DNA from: Ligula intestinalis
Lineage: Eukaryota > Platyhelminthes > Cestoda > Diphyllobothriidea > Diphyllobothriidae
Assembly: GCA_036362985.1 (NCBI GenBank)
Contig: JAYGXS010000002.1
Coordinates: 9,905,293 to 9,969,292, forward strand
Direction: 5' to 3'
Length of the DNA: 64,000 nucleotides
Shown: piece after piece, positions 1-9,345 of the stretch
Layout: the number at the start of each line of letters is the position of its first letter
Position numbering within the stretch: the stretch's first letter is position 1
Position numbers and translations under genes: made by a program
Notes under the pieces: model-generated
What the model was told of the DNA's origin: nothing
Seen by the model: only the letters and a program-made list of their open reading frames with translations
The model's database searches: none

Positions 1-1053
1 TCTCGATTCTATATTCTCTGATCTTCTTCTCCCATCATGTCTCTAGCTTTCTCACAGGTTGATGTCACTCCGTCACGTTTCGTCCATTTCCAAAAGGATT
101 CTTAGATTTTTACCCTCCCGTTTAGTTGCTGTCTTTTGACTTGTTGCTGCCCAAATCGCCCTCTAATTTTTGCCGTTTTCCTTTTCGGAAAGGATCGATA
201 AGATGTACCACATGAGTAAGCCTAAACCTTAGAAGCAGGTTTTACGGGAACACTGTGAAAATGAAAGCTTCAATTTTTGCATGTAGAGACAGTATATCCT
301 TTTAACTATATATTTCAACAGGAACCAAACGCTGTAGCTACTGAAAAGCTTCTTAATTAATCGCAGCACCTGCATATTTACCATGTTCATAGTTTCATGT
401 TAGTTGATTTTCATTTTTTGTAGGGAATCATTCGCAGTAATCGAAATGATTATTTGTATTCTCTGTCGATACATGCAAAATAAATATTTTCTACATTACT
501 ACCGTTTGCGTACTACGATGTTTTGGGGTTAAGGGGTCCTATAGTAAAAGGTTTTAGCTATAAGCTATCCTGTTGCATCCATTACCAATATTATCAGTTT
601 GAGGCGTATCGTACATATCGTTTTCTGCTTTTTCTGTCGATTTTTCTTCCTCTTCTCTGATGGGCCTGATACTTTGTTCCTCGATTTCTATAAATTCCGC
701 CGTTTTGATCTGACAGTCATCAAGCAGTTCCATCTGGCCTGGAATGACTTTTGTCCCACCCCTATTCAAAATCTATAATGGTATCTATAACCAAATTGGT
801 CACGCGTCAAGAGACGAGAATGCACAAAGTGAGATCCCGCTTGTCACCTTGGCAACCATCCAGCTTTTTGTTTTGATACATATCCTCATTTTGCATCAAC
901 CATTCACACCCACCGTGCTTGCTGACCTGCTAACCAAAAAAATGATAACGGAACATCGCCAAAGTATCCAGCAGAAAAAATAACTACTTTCATAAACTGA
1001 CCACAAGATCGCCTAAACGTCGGCCAGACATTTGAATCTATACGAACATTCTA
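1..1053. other. No recognised gene or repeat family (start of window)
   Basis: I see no domain, RNA gene or repeat family shared with the rest of the window, apart from the weak candidate exon on the minus strand at 554-769. The flanks are AT-rich with short homopolymer runs. Confidence 0.5.
554..769 (-). CDS. Weak candidate terminal exon, Glu-rich, unknown function
   Basis: The minus strand holds about 71 open codons ending in a stop at 554. The peptide is acidic (runs such as EFIEIEEQSIRPIREEEEKS) and has no ATG at its start. Just upstream on the minus strand, 'ttttgaatag' could serve as a 3' splice site, so the frame could be a last exon. No polyadenylation signal or partner exon was found. 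The acidity may simply reflect a pyrimidine-rich plus strand. I recognise no domain; it is as likely to be chance as coding. Confidence 0.13.
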   Translation of the reverse strand: MNRGGTKVIPGQMELLDDCQIKTAEFIEIEEQSIRPIREEEEKSTEKAENDMYDTPQTDNIGNGCNRIAYS

Positions 1054-1497
1054 TTGCCTTTAAGTCGTTCTCTGGGACCAGGAGTGTATTTGTCCGACGT
1101 TTCGAACTCTCCCGCGAGCTCATTGTCAAGGACCAAGGACCCAGTACCCGTTAATGAAAAGTCCGGTGTCATTTACCGTATTGACTGCCTTTGTGGTCAA
1201 GCCAATTATGTTGGTGAAACCGGCAAACGGGTACTCATGAGGATGCACCAGCATGACCTCGCCGTGCAGCGGAACGAAAAGAATTTCCTGGTGGCCACCC
1301 ACGCATCCAAGCCAGGGCACAGCTTCGACTTCGAACGCGTGCGAATACTGGGTCGGTCAGACGACCGAACTTCACGCCTGCTGCAGGAAGCCTGGCATTC
1401 ACGCGCGGGCTCAATTAACAGGCATGTCGAGCTTTCTGAGGTCTACATCACGTTTCGCGAGCAGATCGAGGGCAGAGGTCAATCTCAGCGGAACTGA
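1054..1497 (+). CDS. GIY-YIG endonuclease domain of a Penelope-like element (open, 5'-truncated)
   Basis: An open frame of 147 codons starts at a TTG with no ATG in a credible position, so it is best read as the 3' end of a longer PLE ORF. In PLEs this domain nicks target DNA for retrotransposition. Visible motifs are GVIY at residues 38-41, YVGETG at 52-57, conserved Arg63 in MRMHQH, PGH at 87-89, the probable metal-binding Glu112 in QEAW, and SINR at 120-123. C45, C47 and several His residues fit the Cys/His pattern seen near PLE GIY-YIG domains. The first ~20 codons lie in the left inverted arm. The reverse transcriptase expected upstream is missing, so the copy is not autonomous, although this domain itself has no stop or frameshift. 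Confidence 0.75.
   Translation: MPLSRSLGPGVYLSDVSNSPASSLSRTKDPVPVNEKSGVIYRIDCLCGQANYVGETGKRVLMRMHQHDLAVQRNEKNFLVATHASKPGHSFDFERVRILGRSDDRTSRLLQEAWHSRAGSINRHVELSEVYITFREQIEGRGQSQRN
1092..1133 (-). ncRNA. Hammerhead-ribozyme-like motif, PLE family 1, left arm
   Basis: On the minus strand: helix I strand GTCC, degenerate core TTGACAA (consensus CTGANGA), hairpin GAGCTC/GAGTTC with loop GCGGGA, then GAAACGTC and the closing GGAC. Helix I (GTCC/GGAC) and helix II (six pairs, one G-T) both form. The two changes in the CTGANGA box make self-cleavage unlikely now. Confidence 0.5.
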
Positions 1498-1532
1498 TTT
1501 AATTACACTGTAAGCTGTACGTTTTTTTTTCA

Positions 1533-1574
1533 TTCCTTGACAATGAGCTCGCGGGAATTTTCGAAACGTCGGAC
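1533..1574 (+). ncRNA. Hammerhead-ribozyme-like motif, PLE family 1, right arm
   Basis: This is the inverted partner of the motif at 1092-1133. It keeps TCC/GGA as helix I, TTGACAA and GAAACGTC, but helix II has decayed (GAGCTC facing ATTTTC). It is probably inactive. Confidence 0.45.
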
Positions 1575-1744
1575 AAATACACTCCTGGTCCCAGAGAACG
1601 ACTTAACTTCTTCTATCCAGTTACCTGGGCCTCGCATATTCTCGACCATCTATTGCCTTTGCATCGCAGATAACTTCCGCTTTCCCACGTTTCCTTGCCC
1701 TGCCTAACTAGGCCCAGATCATTTTGGAATGGGATCCTTGTGAT

Positions 1745-1965
1745 GGAAGCACTGAGTCGATCCCAACGAAACCTTTGAGGTTAACCTACATATATTGATT
1801 AAAAATTATATTCTCGTACACCGAGTCAATGTGAACCGCAGAGTCAATCCGAACAAAGCCTTGCAGGTTGTCTACTTGACACCAGCCAAATTATCTAAGG
1901 AGCTACGTTCACAGTAGTTTCCATACAGCAAATGAGATAAGTGCTGTGTTGTCCGAAGATGATAA
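1745..1965 (+). pseudogene. PLE GIY-YIG tail fragment
   Basis: The stretch around 1845-1965 aligns by eye with 40150-40300, the 3' part of another PLE GIY-YIG copy. It translates in pieces as NKALQVVYLTPAKLSKELRS, against NKAFQVVYRTPAQFSKGLR in the other copy. A shorter related piece lies just upstream at about 1753-1795. Stops interrupt the frame and the catalytic half of the domain is absent. Confidence 0.5.
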
Positions 1966-2140
1966 TGTAGGCGCTCTCTCTTCCATGGTCGATGTTGACG
2001 CCAGGTGGTGATCACATTTCGCACCTCCACCCCTCCCTAATGGCAGTCCTTTCAACACCGCGCATTCGAACCATGGCCATTCCTTTGATTTCCCTATCTG
2101 TACATATGTGTCGTGGTATCAAAAATTATATCTCTTTTGA

Positions 2141-2371
2141 TCAAGGAGGTTTGGCAGATTTGGTTAATTTAGTTGACCCACTTGTGAAAAAATCCGCAAC
2201 GGAGAGAAGGCCTTCTACGTCAGCCAACGCTCTACCTACTTGAGCTACGAATGCCACACTAAGAGTTTTGGTAGAGTGTTGGCTTGCGTAGAGGGCCTTC
2301 CTTTCTATTTGGGTTCAAATCTCGCCGAATGTTGCGAGTTTGTTCACAATTGGGTCAACTAAATTATCTCA
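2141..2371. repeat. SINE-A, inverted pair of tRNA-like copies
   Basis: The left copy (about 2141-2253) is on the minus strand and the right copy (about 2265-2371) on the plus strand. Both carry a tRNA-like head with GTAGAGCGTTGGCT-type A-box sequence and a B-box-like GGGTTCAAATCTC. Both have the family tail 'gggtcaactaaatta' and, on the left copy, the 'ggtttggcagattt' end. The acceptor stem cannot pair, so these are retroposed SINEs and not tRNA genes. Confidence 0.65.
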
Positions 2372-2800
2372 GTTGGTTGGCGAGGCCAATTGCCCTGAGC
2401 CATGAGGTAGTACATAGTTTTTTTGAACAGATATTGAAAAATCTTCTTAGAATTTTTAAAAGGGAAAAACTGTTTCTCTTGCGGAGGGGGAGGATCTGAT
2501 GAGGTATGGGGTTTAGGGGAAAAAACGTCCGTTCTTGAGGGAGAGTCCAAAAGGGGGGGGGGGGGAAATGGGCCTTGCAGAGGTCACCAGGATCATCACC
2601 AAATGTGGAAGATGCGGCCTCATACTTCCATGCTGATTGCAGAGTCCACCGACAGGTTGGAAAAACAGAAATATCTACCGAGATCATCGACAGTCCGCCG
2701 CTGTTTGAACCAAGGGTGAGCGTTTAGGCCACCAGGTTCGGCTGATGCGATCGCTGATGGGGTCATCACGGTATGCAGATAGCAAGTAAACTGTTGTAAA
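2372..2800 (+). repeat. Dispersed repeat R1, copy 1
   Basis: About 430 bp align by eye with 7925-8310 in the same orientation. Shared blocks include 'ttggcgaggcca', 'ggatcatcacc' and 'gggtgagcgtttaggcc'. It follows directly on the SINE-A tail. A poly-G run lies near 2553-2566. No coding potential is apparent; the open frames here are low-complexity artefacts. Confidence 0.6.
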
Positions 2801-3665
2801 GCTTAAATCCCCTCCACTTCCGTGGCAAACATATTTGACCGATGTTCATCTGACGATAGAGCTCTGGATGTGTAATTGCTTAATCTAGCCTTTCAGTTCA
2901 TGAGGTCAGCGTTGGTGCATGGAAGTGTCAGCTGTTCGTTGCTGGTTCACAGACAAAGCTAAGAAGAAGGTGACAGTGGCAGATTGCCATCACGAAAGGC
3001 CAAAAGCCCAGGTTTATCGTAACCATGCAGCATGATTTCTAGCCAGGAACTTTGCAAAACTGTATAAACCGTAATCGGCCTGTAAGGCTGCCTTCCTGTG
3101 GACAACTTGTTGCACTAACTGTTGTCTATGTTGTCTCATACAGTTTCCACATGAAACCGTAGGCTTGCCAAGAAGGCAATTGACACTGATTTTAGAATCC
3201 TTACTGGGAATCTGACTTAACAGCTGAACATCAAAAATGCAGTCGGATGGGTCTGCATGGTGAAGCTAGAACCTTGGACTTAGAACTCTTTTTTCACATC
3301 GAAAGGTATTTGCAGTTCGCTACTGATTAAAAAGTGGATATTGTGTAGAAACAGGAATGAGCACTACATATATGCGAAAATATTAAATAATTAATCAAGA
3401 GACAATAAATCAGGGGATATTTGTGTACCAGGTGCGTTTTACTTCCAACATTTCCGAGCGACAATAAGGGGAAGTGGAAGTTCAAAGAACCATTAGGGCC
3501 GCATTTAAGCTACCATTAACATAAAATATGCTGGTTTAACAAGAATCTGTAGCAGTCGTGCTTTGAAACAGAAAATCACTGCCTCAGGAGACTTTCTATA
3601 AGCAAAGCACAGATTCACCCCCGCACCTGTCAATACATGCGAATGTCTCTTTACTAGGGTTCCAA
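2801..3665. other. No recognised feature
   Basis: I found no domain, tRNA-like head, LINE motif or inverted repeat in this stretch on either strand. Confidence 0.5.
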
Positions 3666-3669
3666 ACCT

Positions 3670-3965
3670 CTTACATTCGTTGATGAACGTTCACCGACCA
3701 CTACGGAACTCGGTTGTCCCCCGCTGCATTGGGTCGCATTTCTCGCGCCTTGACAATAGCCGTAGTGGCTAGTAGTCTTGGCGTATAGCATTTCCGGCAA
3801 AGACAAGCGAGACTAGAATGACCATTTCTGGCTTATTAGCCATCATCAGCCAGCTATACCCAACCCCAAGTGGTGCACCACCCGAGGCTCGAACTCGCGA
3901 CCCCTTCACTCAGAAGTCTAACGCTCTTACCACTGAACCACCAGCTCGTTTTCTTGTCGATTTAG
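3670..3965 (-). repeat. SINE-B copy
   Basis: Read on the minus strand, a tRNA-like head (GGTTCAGTGGTAAGAGCGTT, then the B-box-like GCGAGTTCGAGCC) leads into the family body: 'ggctgatgatggc', 'agccagaaatggtcattc', 'cttgtctttgccgg' and 'actactagccactacggc'. The same body occurs at 5.3, 5.6, 27.3 and 44.1 kb. It is a tRNA-derived SINE by structure. Confidence 0.65.
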
Positions 3966-4231
3966 GTCGAGAGAAACTGACACTCGCCGATGAACCTTCG
4001 TCGGCTGCTAACCAAATGCACTTGCTTCGACATGCTAATATACAGTACGAGAAAGACGCAATTCCACGTCACGTAACTTTTTTATTTCCGTGTAAAGTTA
4101 GGTGTGCAAGGGACTATCAACAAATCTTTTTATTGAGATTTGTCGGTCATTAGGCTGTGTCCATAATGACGCACTTACATAAAGTTGGAGCTGAGTTTGA
4201 TAAAATCTGCCTGTAAGAGCATTACCGATGG

Positions 4232-4577
4232 AGATTTGAGAGACTAAAATAGTCATTTCTGGCTTATTAGCTATCATCAGCCAGCTGTATGCTATCTCAA
4301 GATGACCGAGCTTGACCAGTGATCACCTACTCAGCAACGCTAATACATCCCGATCAAAAACGACAATACAGCCCGTCCGTCGCTAAAAGTTTAATGTTGG
4401 ACTTCTACACAATAGGTCGTGGGTTCTAAGTCCGGGAGTTAGATATGGCTGGTTGATGTCGCCTAAGAAGCCAGAAGTTGCTATCTAAGCCTCTTTTGTG
4501 CCTTTTTGGTCCTGCTTTTCTGTCTCTAATAGCAATAGCTGTGGAGCTGTTGCTGCAACTCGAGAAAGAGCCCAAGA
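4232..4577. repeat. SINE-B fragments in opposite orientation
   Basis: About 4232-4330 carries the SINE-B body in minus orientation ('catttctggcttattagc', 'catcagccagc'). About 4420-4577 carries a diverged body in plus orientation ('gatatggctggttgatg', 'agaagccagaagttgc', 'gctgcaactcgagaaag'). Together they form a decayed inverted pair, as at 5.2-5.8, 27.2-27.6 and 44.0-44.4 kb. Confidence 0.5.
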
Positions 4578-4579
4578 CA

Positions 4580-4672
4580 GAAGGGGACCAATCAGCGAAC
4601 ATCCATTCATGAAGGGGACCAATCAGCGAACATCCATTCATGAAGGGGACCAATCAGCGAACATTCATTCAT
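4580..4672 (+). repeat. Three tandem copies of a 31-bp unit
   Basis: The unit begins GAAGGGGACCAATCAGCG and ends CATCCATTCAT. Copies occupy 4580-4610, 4611-4641 and 4642-4672. The first two are identical and the third differs by one base. It sits between a SINE-B fragment and a PLE terminus. There are no spacers, so it is a minisatellite and not a CRISPR array. Confidence 0.9.
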
Positions 4673-4675
4673 GAA

Positions 4676-4805
4676 TAGACGCAAAGATTCGTATCTCAGG
4701 TATTTGTCTAGAAGAGGACGTTGCGATCTCAGGAACCGTAATTATATTCTTCTGAGCTTTCGGGCATTTGTGGGAGTCCATCGTCGGCGATTAACCGTCA
4801 ACGAA
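4676..4805 (-). mobile_element. Solo PLE family 2 terminus
   Basis: On the minus strand this matches both arms of the foldback at 55.0-55.2 kb: 'cgttgacggtt', then the ribozyme-like core, then 'cagaagaatataattacg'. No PLE coding sequence adjoins it. Confidence 0.55.
4750..4793 (-). ncRNA. Hammerhead-ribozyme-like motif, PLE family 2
   Basis: The minus strand reads CCGACGA (consensus CTGACGA), then GGACTCCCACAAATGCCC as a decayed helix II, then an intact GAAAGCTC. In sister copies helix I pairs TCT with AGA; here the 5' strand has changed. It is likely an inactive relic. Confidence 0.45.
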
Positions 4806-4865
4806 AAGAGAGCAACAGTTATAGGGGGCAGAAACCAAACAACTGTTATAGGGGAGGGGGTGTAG

Positions 4866-5190
4866 AGGGGGATGGGGAAGAAGAGGAGTGGGAGATCGAC
4901 CGATGAGGAGGAAGAATAAAATTACAATTCTAATGATTGCAATAAATTCTTCTTTTAAGCATCTATTCAACCCAGTCTGTCTAGTCTGCGTGCTTGTCTG
5001 GCGCGTGGGTGGCGCGTAAGGACGGAGCCTTCACGACACACCAGCCATAGCGGCCAATCTCAATGCCATATGATTAATCGCTGTAACACTGTATGTGAAA
5101 AAAGGGACTGTGACTGACCTAAGGCAGGGTCAGCACATACTTCGACGCCCACACACGCTTTTAATCTATCGCAAAATGCCGATAGGTAGT
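4866..5190. other. No recognised feature
   Basis: The stretch begins with a G-rich run (4853-4900). No family match was seen. Confidence 0.45.
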
Positions 5191-5194
5191 AAAG

Positions 5195-5380
5195 GCAGAT
5201 AATATTCTCGGCAAAGACAAGGGAGACTGAGATGTCCCTTTCTGGCTTATTTGCTGTCGTCAGCCAGCCAGTCATACCCAGACTTGAGTTGTGCACCACG
5301 CGAGTCTCGAACTCATGACCTATTGCTCAGAAGACCAACGCCCAAACCATTGAGCCACGACCTCGATGTCTTGCCGGTGG
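5195..5380 (-). repeat. SINE-B copy
   Basis: On the minus strand the tRNA-like head (GTGGCTCAATGGTTTGGGCG; B-box-like ATGAGTTCGAGAC) is followed by 'gctggctgacgacagc' and 'cttgtctttgccg'. It faces the plus-strand copy starting about 10 bp downstream, making an inverted pair. Confidence 0.65.
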
Positions 5381-5389
5381 TCTTGCAAT

Positions 5390-5850
5390 GGTATCTGCCC
5401 TTACTGTTAGCTGCTAGGGTTGTCAGAAATTCTGTCGAGGGCCAAGGTAGAACGGGAGGGATGGCTTCCGTTAGCGGTCGGGTGAATGTTCGTCATTGAG
5501 CATCAATATCCGCTGACCTAAACCGTCGAGACAACGAGCTCGTGGCTCAATGGTTTGGGCGTTTGACTATTATCAAAAGGGTCGCGAGTTCGAAGCTTGG
5601 GTAGGACAGCACTTGGTTATGGTTTTGACTGCTGATTACGGCTTCTAAGCTTCTACGGCTGATTACGGCTTTTAAGCTAGAAATAGCCATTCTAGTCTGT
5701 CTTATCTTTGCCAACAATAATATCTGCCTATACTACTAGGTGCTACGGCTGTCAGGACTTCTGTTGAGGGCCAAGACAGAGCTGGATGGACGACTTCTGT
5801 TAGTGGTCGGATGAACGTTCATCGACGAGTGAAAGGTAGTAATTTCGGAA
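5390..5850 (+). repeat. SINE-B copy, composite
   Basis: A SINE-B body end (5390-5510) leads into a second tRNA-like head at about 5535-5610 (GTGGCTCAATGGTTTGGGCG; GTCGCGAGTTCGAAGC) and then a second body to about 5850. The body carries an internal duplication, 'ctgctgattacggcttctaag' repeated as 'ggctgattacggctttt'. This is a dimer-like arrangement of one SINE family. Confidence 0.62.
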
Positions 5851-6069
5851 GCTGCTAGCTAACAGACTAATTCAGTGCTCAGTAGCCTCTCTAGCGCAGC
5901 CTTCATGACATCACTTCTCAATGGGACTTCGGTGAACTCTTTTTAAGTTTGACCGCGTACTTGCAGTATCAAAAACCAGGGCTGTCCGCATGAAGGGTGT
6001 TTAAGCAGTGTGGTCAGACCCATCCCCAGTTGTATGAATTCTTGTCATGGGAACAAAAATGGTGTAGGA

Positions 6070-6172
6070 GATGGTGTAGAAGATTCGAGCACTGGGAAAA
6101 CACTTTTATTCACCTGAAATTTGGGTTTCCTTCGCGGATTCTTCATCAGAGACATGGGCAGAAAGCAGTACC
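6070..6172 (-). mobile_element. Solo PLE family 1 terminus
   Basis: The minus strand has an intact CTGATGA box (reverse complement at 6143-6149), then AGAATCCGCGAAGGAAACC, then a decayed counterpart of GAAACGTCAGG followed by 'tgaataaaa'. The 3' flank matches the family ('cccagtgctcgaatcttct'). The ribozyme core is broken at the GAAA position. Confidence 0.5.
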
Positions 6173-6246
6173 AGAAATGGGTAACACATACACAGAAAGT
6201 TTCAATATTCATAGGACACATAAAGAAAATTAACGATGACTATGAC

Positions 6247-7222
6247 CAAGACTACGTTATCATCACCTATTATTAAGGATTCCTGAGGGAATCCGAAACG
6301 TCAGGCAAATAAAACTCTTGTTCCAGGGATCGCATCTTCTTCTTCTGAACTGCTTCCTGGAACTCGCATATTCTCTTCGATTGATAATTTCCCTCATGCG
6401 TGGTGGAATTGGACGTGATGATTGCTGCGCCACCTGGTTCCCTAGTGTTGGCGTAAGACGCCGCGGTGGCCTGCGCGTTCCCCAAGGGATGACATGCTTT
6501 GGCGAAATTGAGCTTCAGCGCCGCATGTGTATTGGGTAGGTCGTCGCACTCTTTTATGCGCTGGGGGACAAAGCAACTACGTCGGAGAAACTGGCAGACA
6601 TCTCAAGACGCGAATTGCCGAACACGCAGCAGCAGTGCGGTGAAATGCAGTCAATTCTCAAGTTGCGGCTTATTCGACGAGACCCGGCCACACATTCAAA
6701 TTTTGAGGCCGAAATTCTCGCTAGAGGTGATAATCGTGTGAGCCGAGGATTACTTGAGCCATTGTTCACGGGCCCCCAGTCCATAAAAAGGGTAATAAAT
6801 TGCTCAATCCATATTCGGGGCTGAGGCTCAATTTGGCCGAAGCAATTCGCCACATGGGGAACGCAGAGGCGATCGCGTTGTCTTACGCCAACACCAAGGA
6901 ACCAGGTGGCGCAATAATCATCACGTCCAATTTCACCACGCGTGATGAAAGTTAAGCGAGTCAGTGCCCGCATGCCGGGTAGCAGGCAATTAACGCAAAA
7001 GAGGGCAATTATCGTTAATTGCTGTTATAGGTTTGCAGTAATGACTGTGGCCCATAAATGCTGCAAAGTTCTGTGCATTCATTACCCGTTTCTGCTACAG
7101 CTTTCCGTTCCTGTCTCTGAGGAAGAATCCACGACGAATGTCAAAACGTCAGGCAAATATAAGTATTGCCCTAGCGATCGAGTCGTCTTCTTCTCAATTG
7201 CTTTCTCGGACCCGTATGTTCG
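6247..7222 (+). mobile_element. Penelope-like element remnant with internal inverted duplication
   Basis: The plus strand carries a family 1 terminus at about 6270-6350 (helix II GGATTCC/GGAATCC, GAAACGTC at 6296-6303, then 'aggcaaataaaac') and another at about 7120-7200 (AAAACGTCAGGCAAATA). Between them, 6394-6536 is an inverted copy of 6806-6948. These arms encode the same C-terminal PLE peptide on opposite strands (ASYANTREPGGAAIITS versus LSYANTKEPGGAIIITS). The spacer holds a broken GIY-YIG domain. The CTGATGA box of the left terminus has decayed to CTATTATTA. Confidence 0.65.
6560..6955 (+). pseudogene. Broken PLE GIY-YIG endonuclease and C-terminal tail
   Basis: From about 6576 the plus strand reads YVGETGRHLKTRIAEHAAAV, hits an in-frame TGA at 6641-6643, resumes as VNSQVAAYSTRPGHTFKF, then needs a frameshift near 6702 to continue as FEAEILARGDNRVSRGLLEP. 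It later shifts again into the tail LNLAEAIRHMGNAEAIALSY and stops before 6955. The order YVGETG, PGHTF, FE..IL..DNR.SR.LLE matches the intact domain at 1.05-1.5 kb. It is a dead copy. Confidence 0.68.
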
Positions 7223-7360
7223 CTTTTATTGAGCATGTATGTGCTGCAAAATTTTTTTCTCACAAGAGCTCATTCAACATGCAGTTACCTGCCCTGTCTT
7301 GAGGCGATAGTGACCCTTACCGAGTATGATTTCCAACCTACCGTAAAACCACACCACAAA

Positions 7361-7745
7361 GATCGATTAATCAACAATATATCTGCATGCCGGAGCCACA
7401 TATTCGCTTCCGAATATATTTTTCAAATCCTTGCGAAAAGGATAGCAGAAATTCTAATGAATTACATCAACCACGTCTAAAATAAACATTAAACGAGTTC
7501 ACAGTCGTCTTTATGGTGCCCAAGAAGGGGACCAGGGACAACAATCAAATCACACACACACATTTAAAGAGAAACGAGATCCTGGATCCAAAGCACGTTG
7601 AGACACACTTTTTGACAAAGCTCAGTGGCCGGATTTGGTAGCTATGCCCATGAAGACTGCGCTCGCCAGCTCCGAAACCAGTCGCTACACACGATAGTCT
7701 ACCCCCCCCCCCCCCCCCCACAAGCAGGGCCTGGTCCGATAGAAA
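7361..7745 (+). repeat. Dispersed repeat R2, copy 1
   Basis: About 385 bp match 8935-9345 in the same orientation. Shared blocks include 'gattaat', 'ccacgtctaaa', 'agcaatcaaatcacacacac'-type sequence, 'gacaaagctcag' and 'cagtcgct' before a poly-C run. Poly-C here spans 7702-7719 (18 C). No coding capacity was found. Confidence 0.65.
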
Positions 7746-7924
7746 GTCTAACTTATGCTTATAGTTAAACCTATGCCAGGCCCATGTACACGGACAACTT
7801 GCGACCGTCGCTCTTTACTATGTTCACCACTTGCTTCAATATCAGTATCAGTTTCAGTATCTTGAAGGATATGTAGGAAAAATTCCTTTGAGTGCCCTAT
7901 TTGTACATGCGTGCAGTGGTAGCA

Positions 7925-8310
7925 GAAAATTTGTTTCTCAGACTGTTGGCGAGGCCAGTTGTCCTGTGTCATAGGATGAAAATAGGAGCAGACAGTGAAA
8001 AACTCCTCAGGGATTTTTAGGAGAAGAACCGTCGCTCTTGTGGGGGTAATGTGTGGGATTTAGGAGAAAAAAGAAGGGTTCCAACGGGGGGGCATTGCAA
8101 AGGATCCCAGGATCATCACCGTGTGGAAGCCGCGTCCTGCTTTTTCCTTGCTAATTGCAAAGTCCGCCAACGGAGCTGGAGAAACAGAGGCATCCGTCCA
8201 GATCTTCGACACTTTGCTTTGGGTCGAATCAAGGGTGAATGTTTAGGCCGTTTGGTCTGGCTGATAAGATCGCTAGCGGGGTAATCATGCTACGCAGATA
8301 ACATGCTGAA
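7925..8310 (+). repeat. Dispersed repeat R1, copy 2
   Basis: This is the second copy of the block at 2372-2800, in the same orientation and diverged by substitutions and small indels. It is preceded by about 180 bp of unmatched DNA after R2 and is not preceded by a SINE here. Confidence 0.58.
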
Positions 8311-8934
8311 ACAACATGGTGACTTCCGCGGGATCCTAGTGGAAGTACATTTGAGGAGAATCAAACCCACTCGCTTACCACTCCCACATCGCGACCCGGT
8401 GTCGAGACAAAAGTCAAGAAGGCCGGAGATAGGGGAGGGTGCAGGCGGCTGGCGCGACCAACACGCGTACCGACAGCACACCTCACTAGGTAGGCTCCCG
8501 CTTGGGAAGGCCATAAAGGCAACATTAAGCAGGCGCCATTGAGCCTGACTCTCAGCCCGCAGTGAGCACAACTCCACACAACAAGATACACAATGGACCA
8601 TCTGCGGTGTCCAAGTTATCCTGCCGATTGGTAACCCTCCATGCCACGGCTTTTAGCGCACGGCGATAACTTCAAGCGCATCAGATGGATTATAGTGAGG
8701 AAAGAAATGTGTTGAGGGTCGACCTAACTCATTTCCCCTACCGCCTAGCTGATAGATCGTCTGAGATGGGATGGGCACGGTCCTAAAAGGATAACAATTT
8801 GGATATGAGCATTGTAAGGCAGGTTGTGCGCGAGAGAGAGAGAAAAAACGAGCGATGAACCATGAAAGGAAACGAAAAACAAAACCAGAATGAGTACCTT
8901 TCCCGATTTACCGAAAAAAACTACATCTGGAAGA
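8311..8934. other. No recognised feature
   Basis: Open frames exist on both strands around 8290-8600 but overlap one another and show no domain. A short GA microsatellite lies at about 8831-8843. Confidence 0.45.
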
Positions 8935-9345
8935 TTGATTAACGAATAATATAGCTGCATACCAGAGTTACATGTTCACTCGGAATATATTTTCGAATCT
9001 CCCATGAAAAGGTGGGCAGAACTTCTAAGAACTTACGCCAAACATGTCTAAATATTGGACGAGTTCGCAGTCGGTACACTTTGCAGGTCGTCCATATGGA
9101 CTCTAAGAAGAGGATCAGGGGCAGCAATCAAATCACACACACGCACAATATCAAAGTTATGAGAACCTGCATTCTGCAGTAATAAGAAGCTCGTTTAGAC
9201 ACTTTGACAAAGCTCAGCGGCCGCATCTATACTTGGTTATATGTCCATGAAGATCGCGCTCGTCAGCTCCGAAAACAGTCGCTCCAGACGTTACTCTACC
9301 CCCCCCCCCCACAAGCAGATCCCTGGCCCGATACACAGTCCAAAT
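8935..9345 (+). repeat. Dispersed repeat R2, copy 2
   Basis: This is the partner of 7361-7745. The poly-C run at the same relative position is 9299-9310 (12 C), so the two copies differ at a length-variable homopolymer. Confidence 0.65.

Larger units (their letters stand above)
1061..1605 (+). mobile_element. Penelope-like element remnant with inverted termini around a GIY-YIG ORF
   Basis: Two nearly identical arms of about 71 bp (1061-1131 and 1535-1605) are inverted relative to each other and flank one open frame. Outer parts read TAAGTCGTTCTCTGGGACCA on the left and its reverse complement on the right. Each arm carries GAAACGTC with a hammerhead-like context, on the minus strand at left and the plus strand at right. 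The enclosed frame is a GIY-YIG domain of the PLE type. No reverse transcriptase lies between the arms, so this is a truncated or internally deleted copy. Inverted terminal repeats and hammerhead motifs are known in PLEs; assignment here is from domain and layout. Confidence 0.72.

Noticed and set aside
4580..4672. CRISPR-like short repeats
   Set aside because: The 31-bp units are contiguous with no spacers, and the context is eukaryotic. It is a minisatellite.
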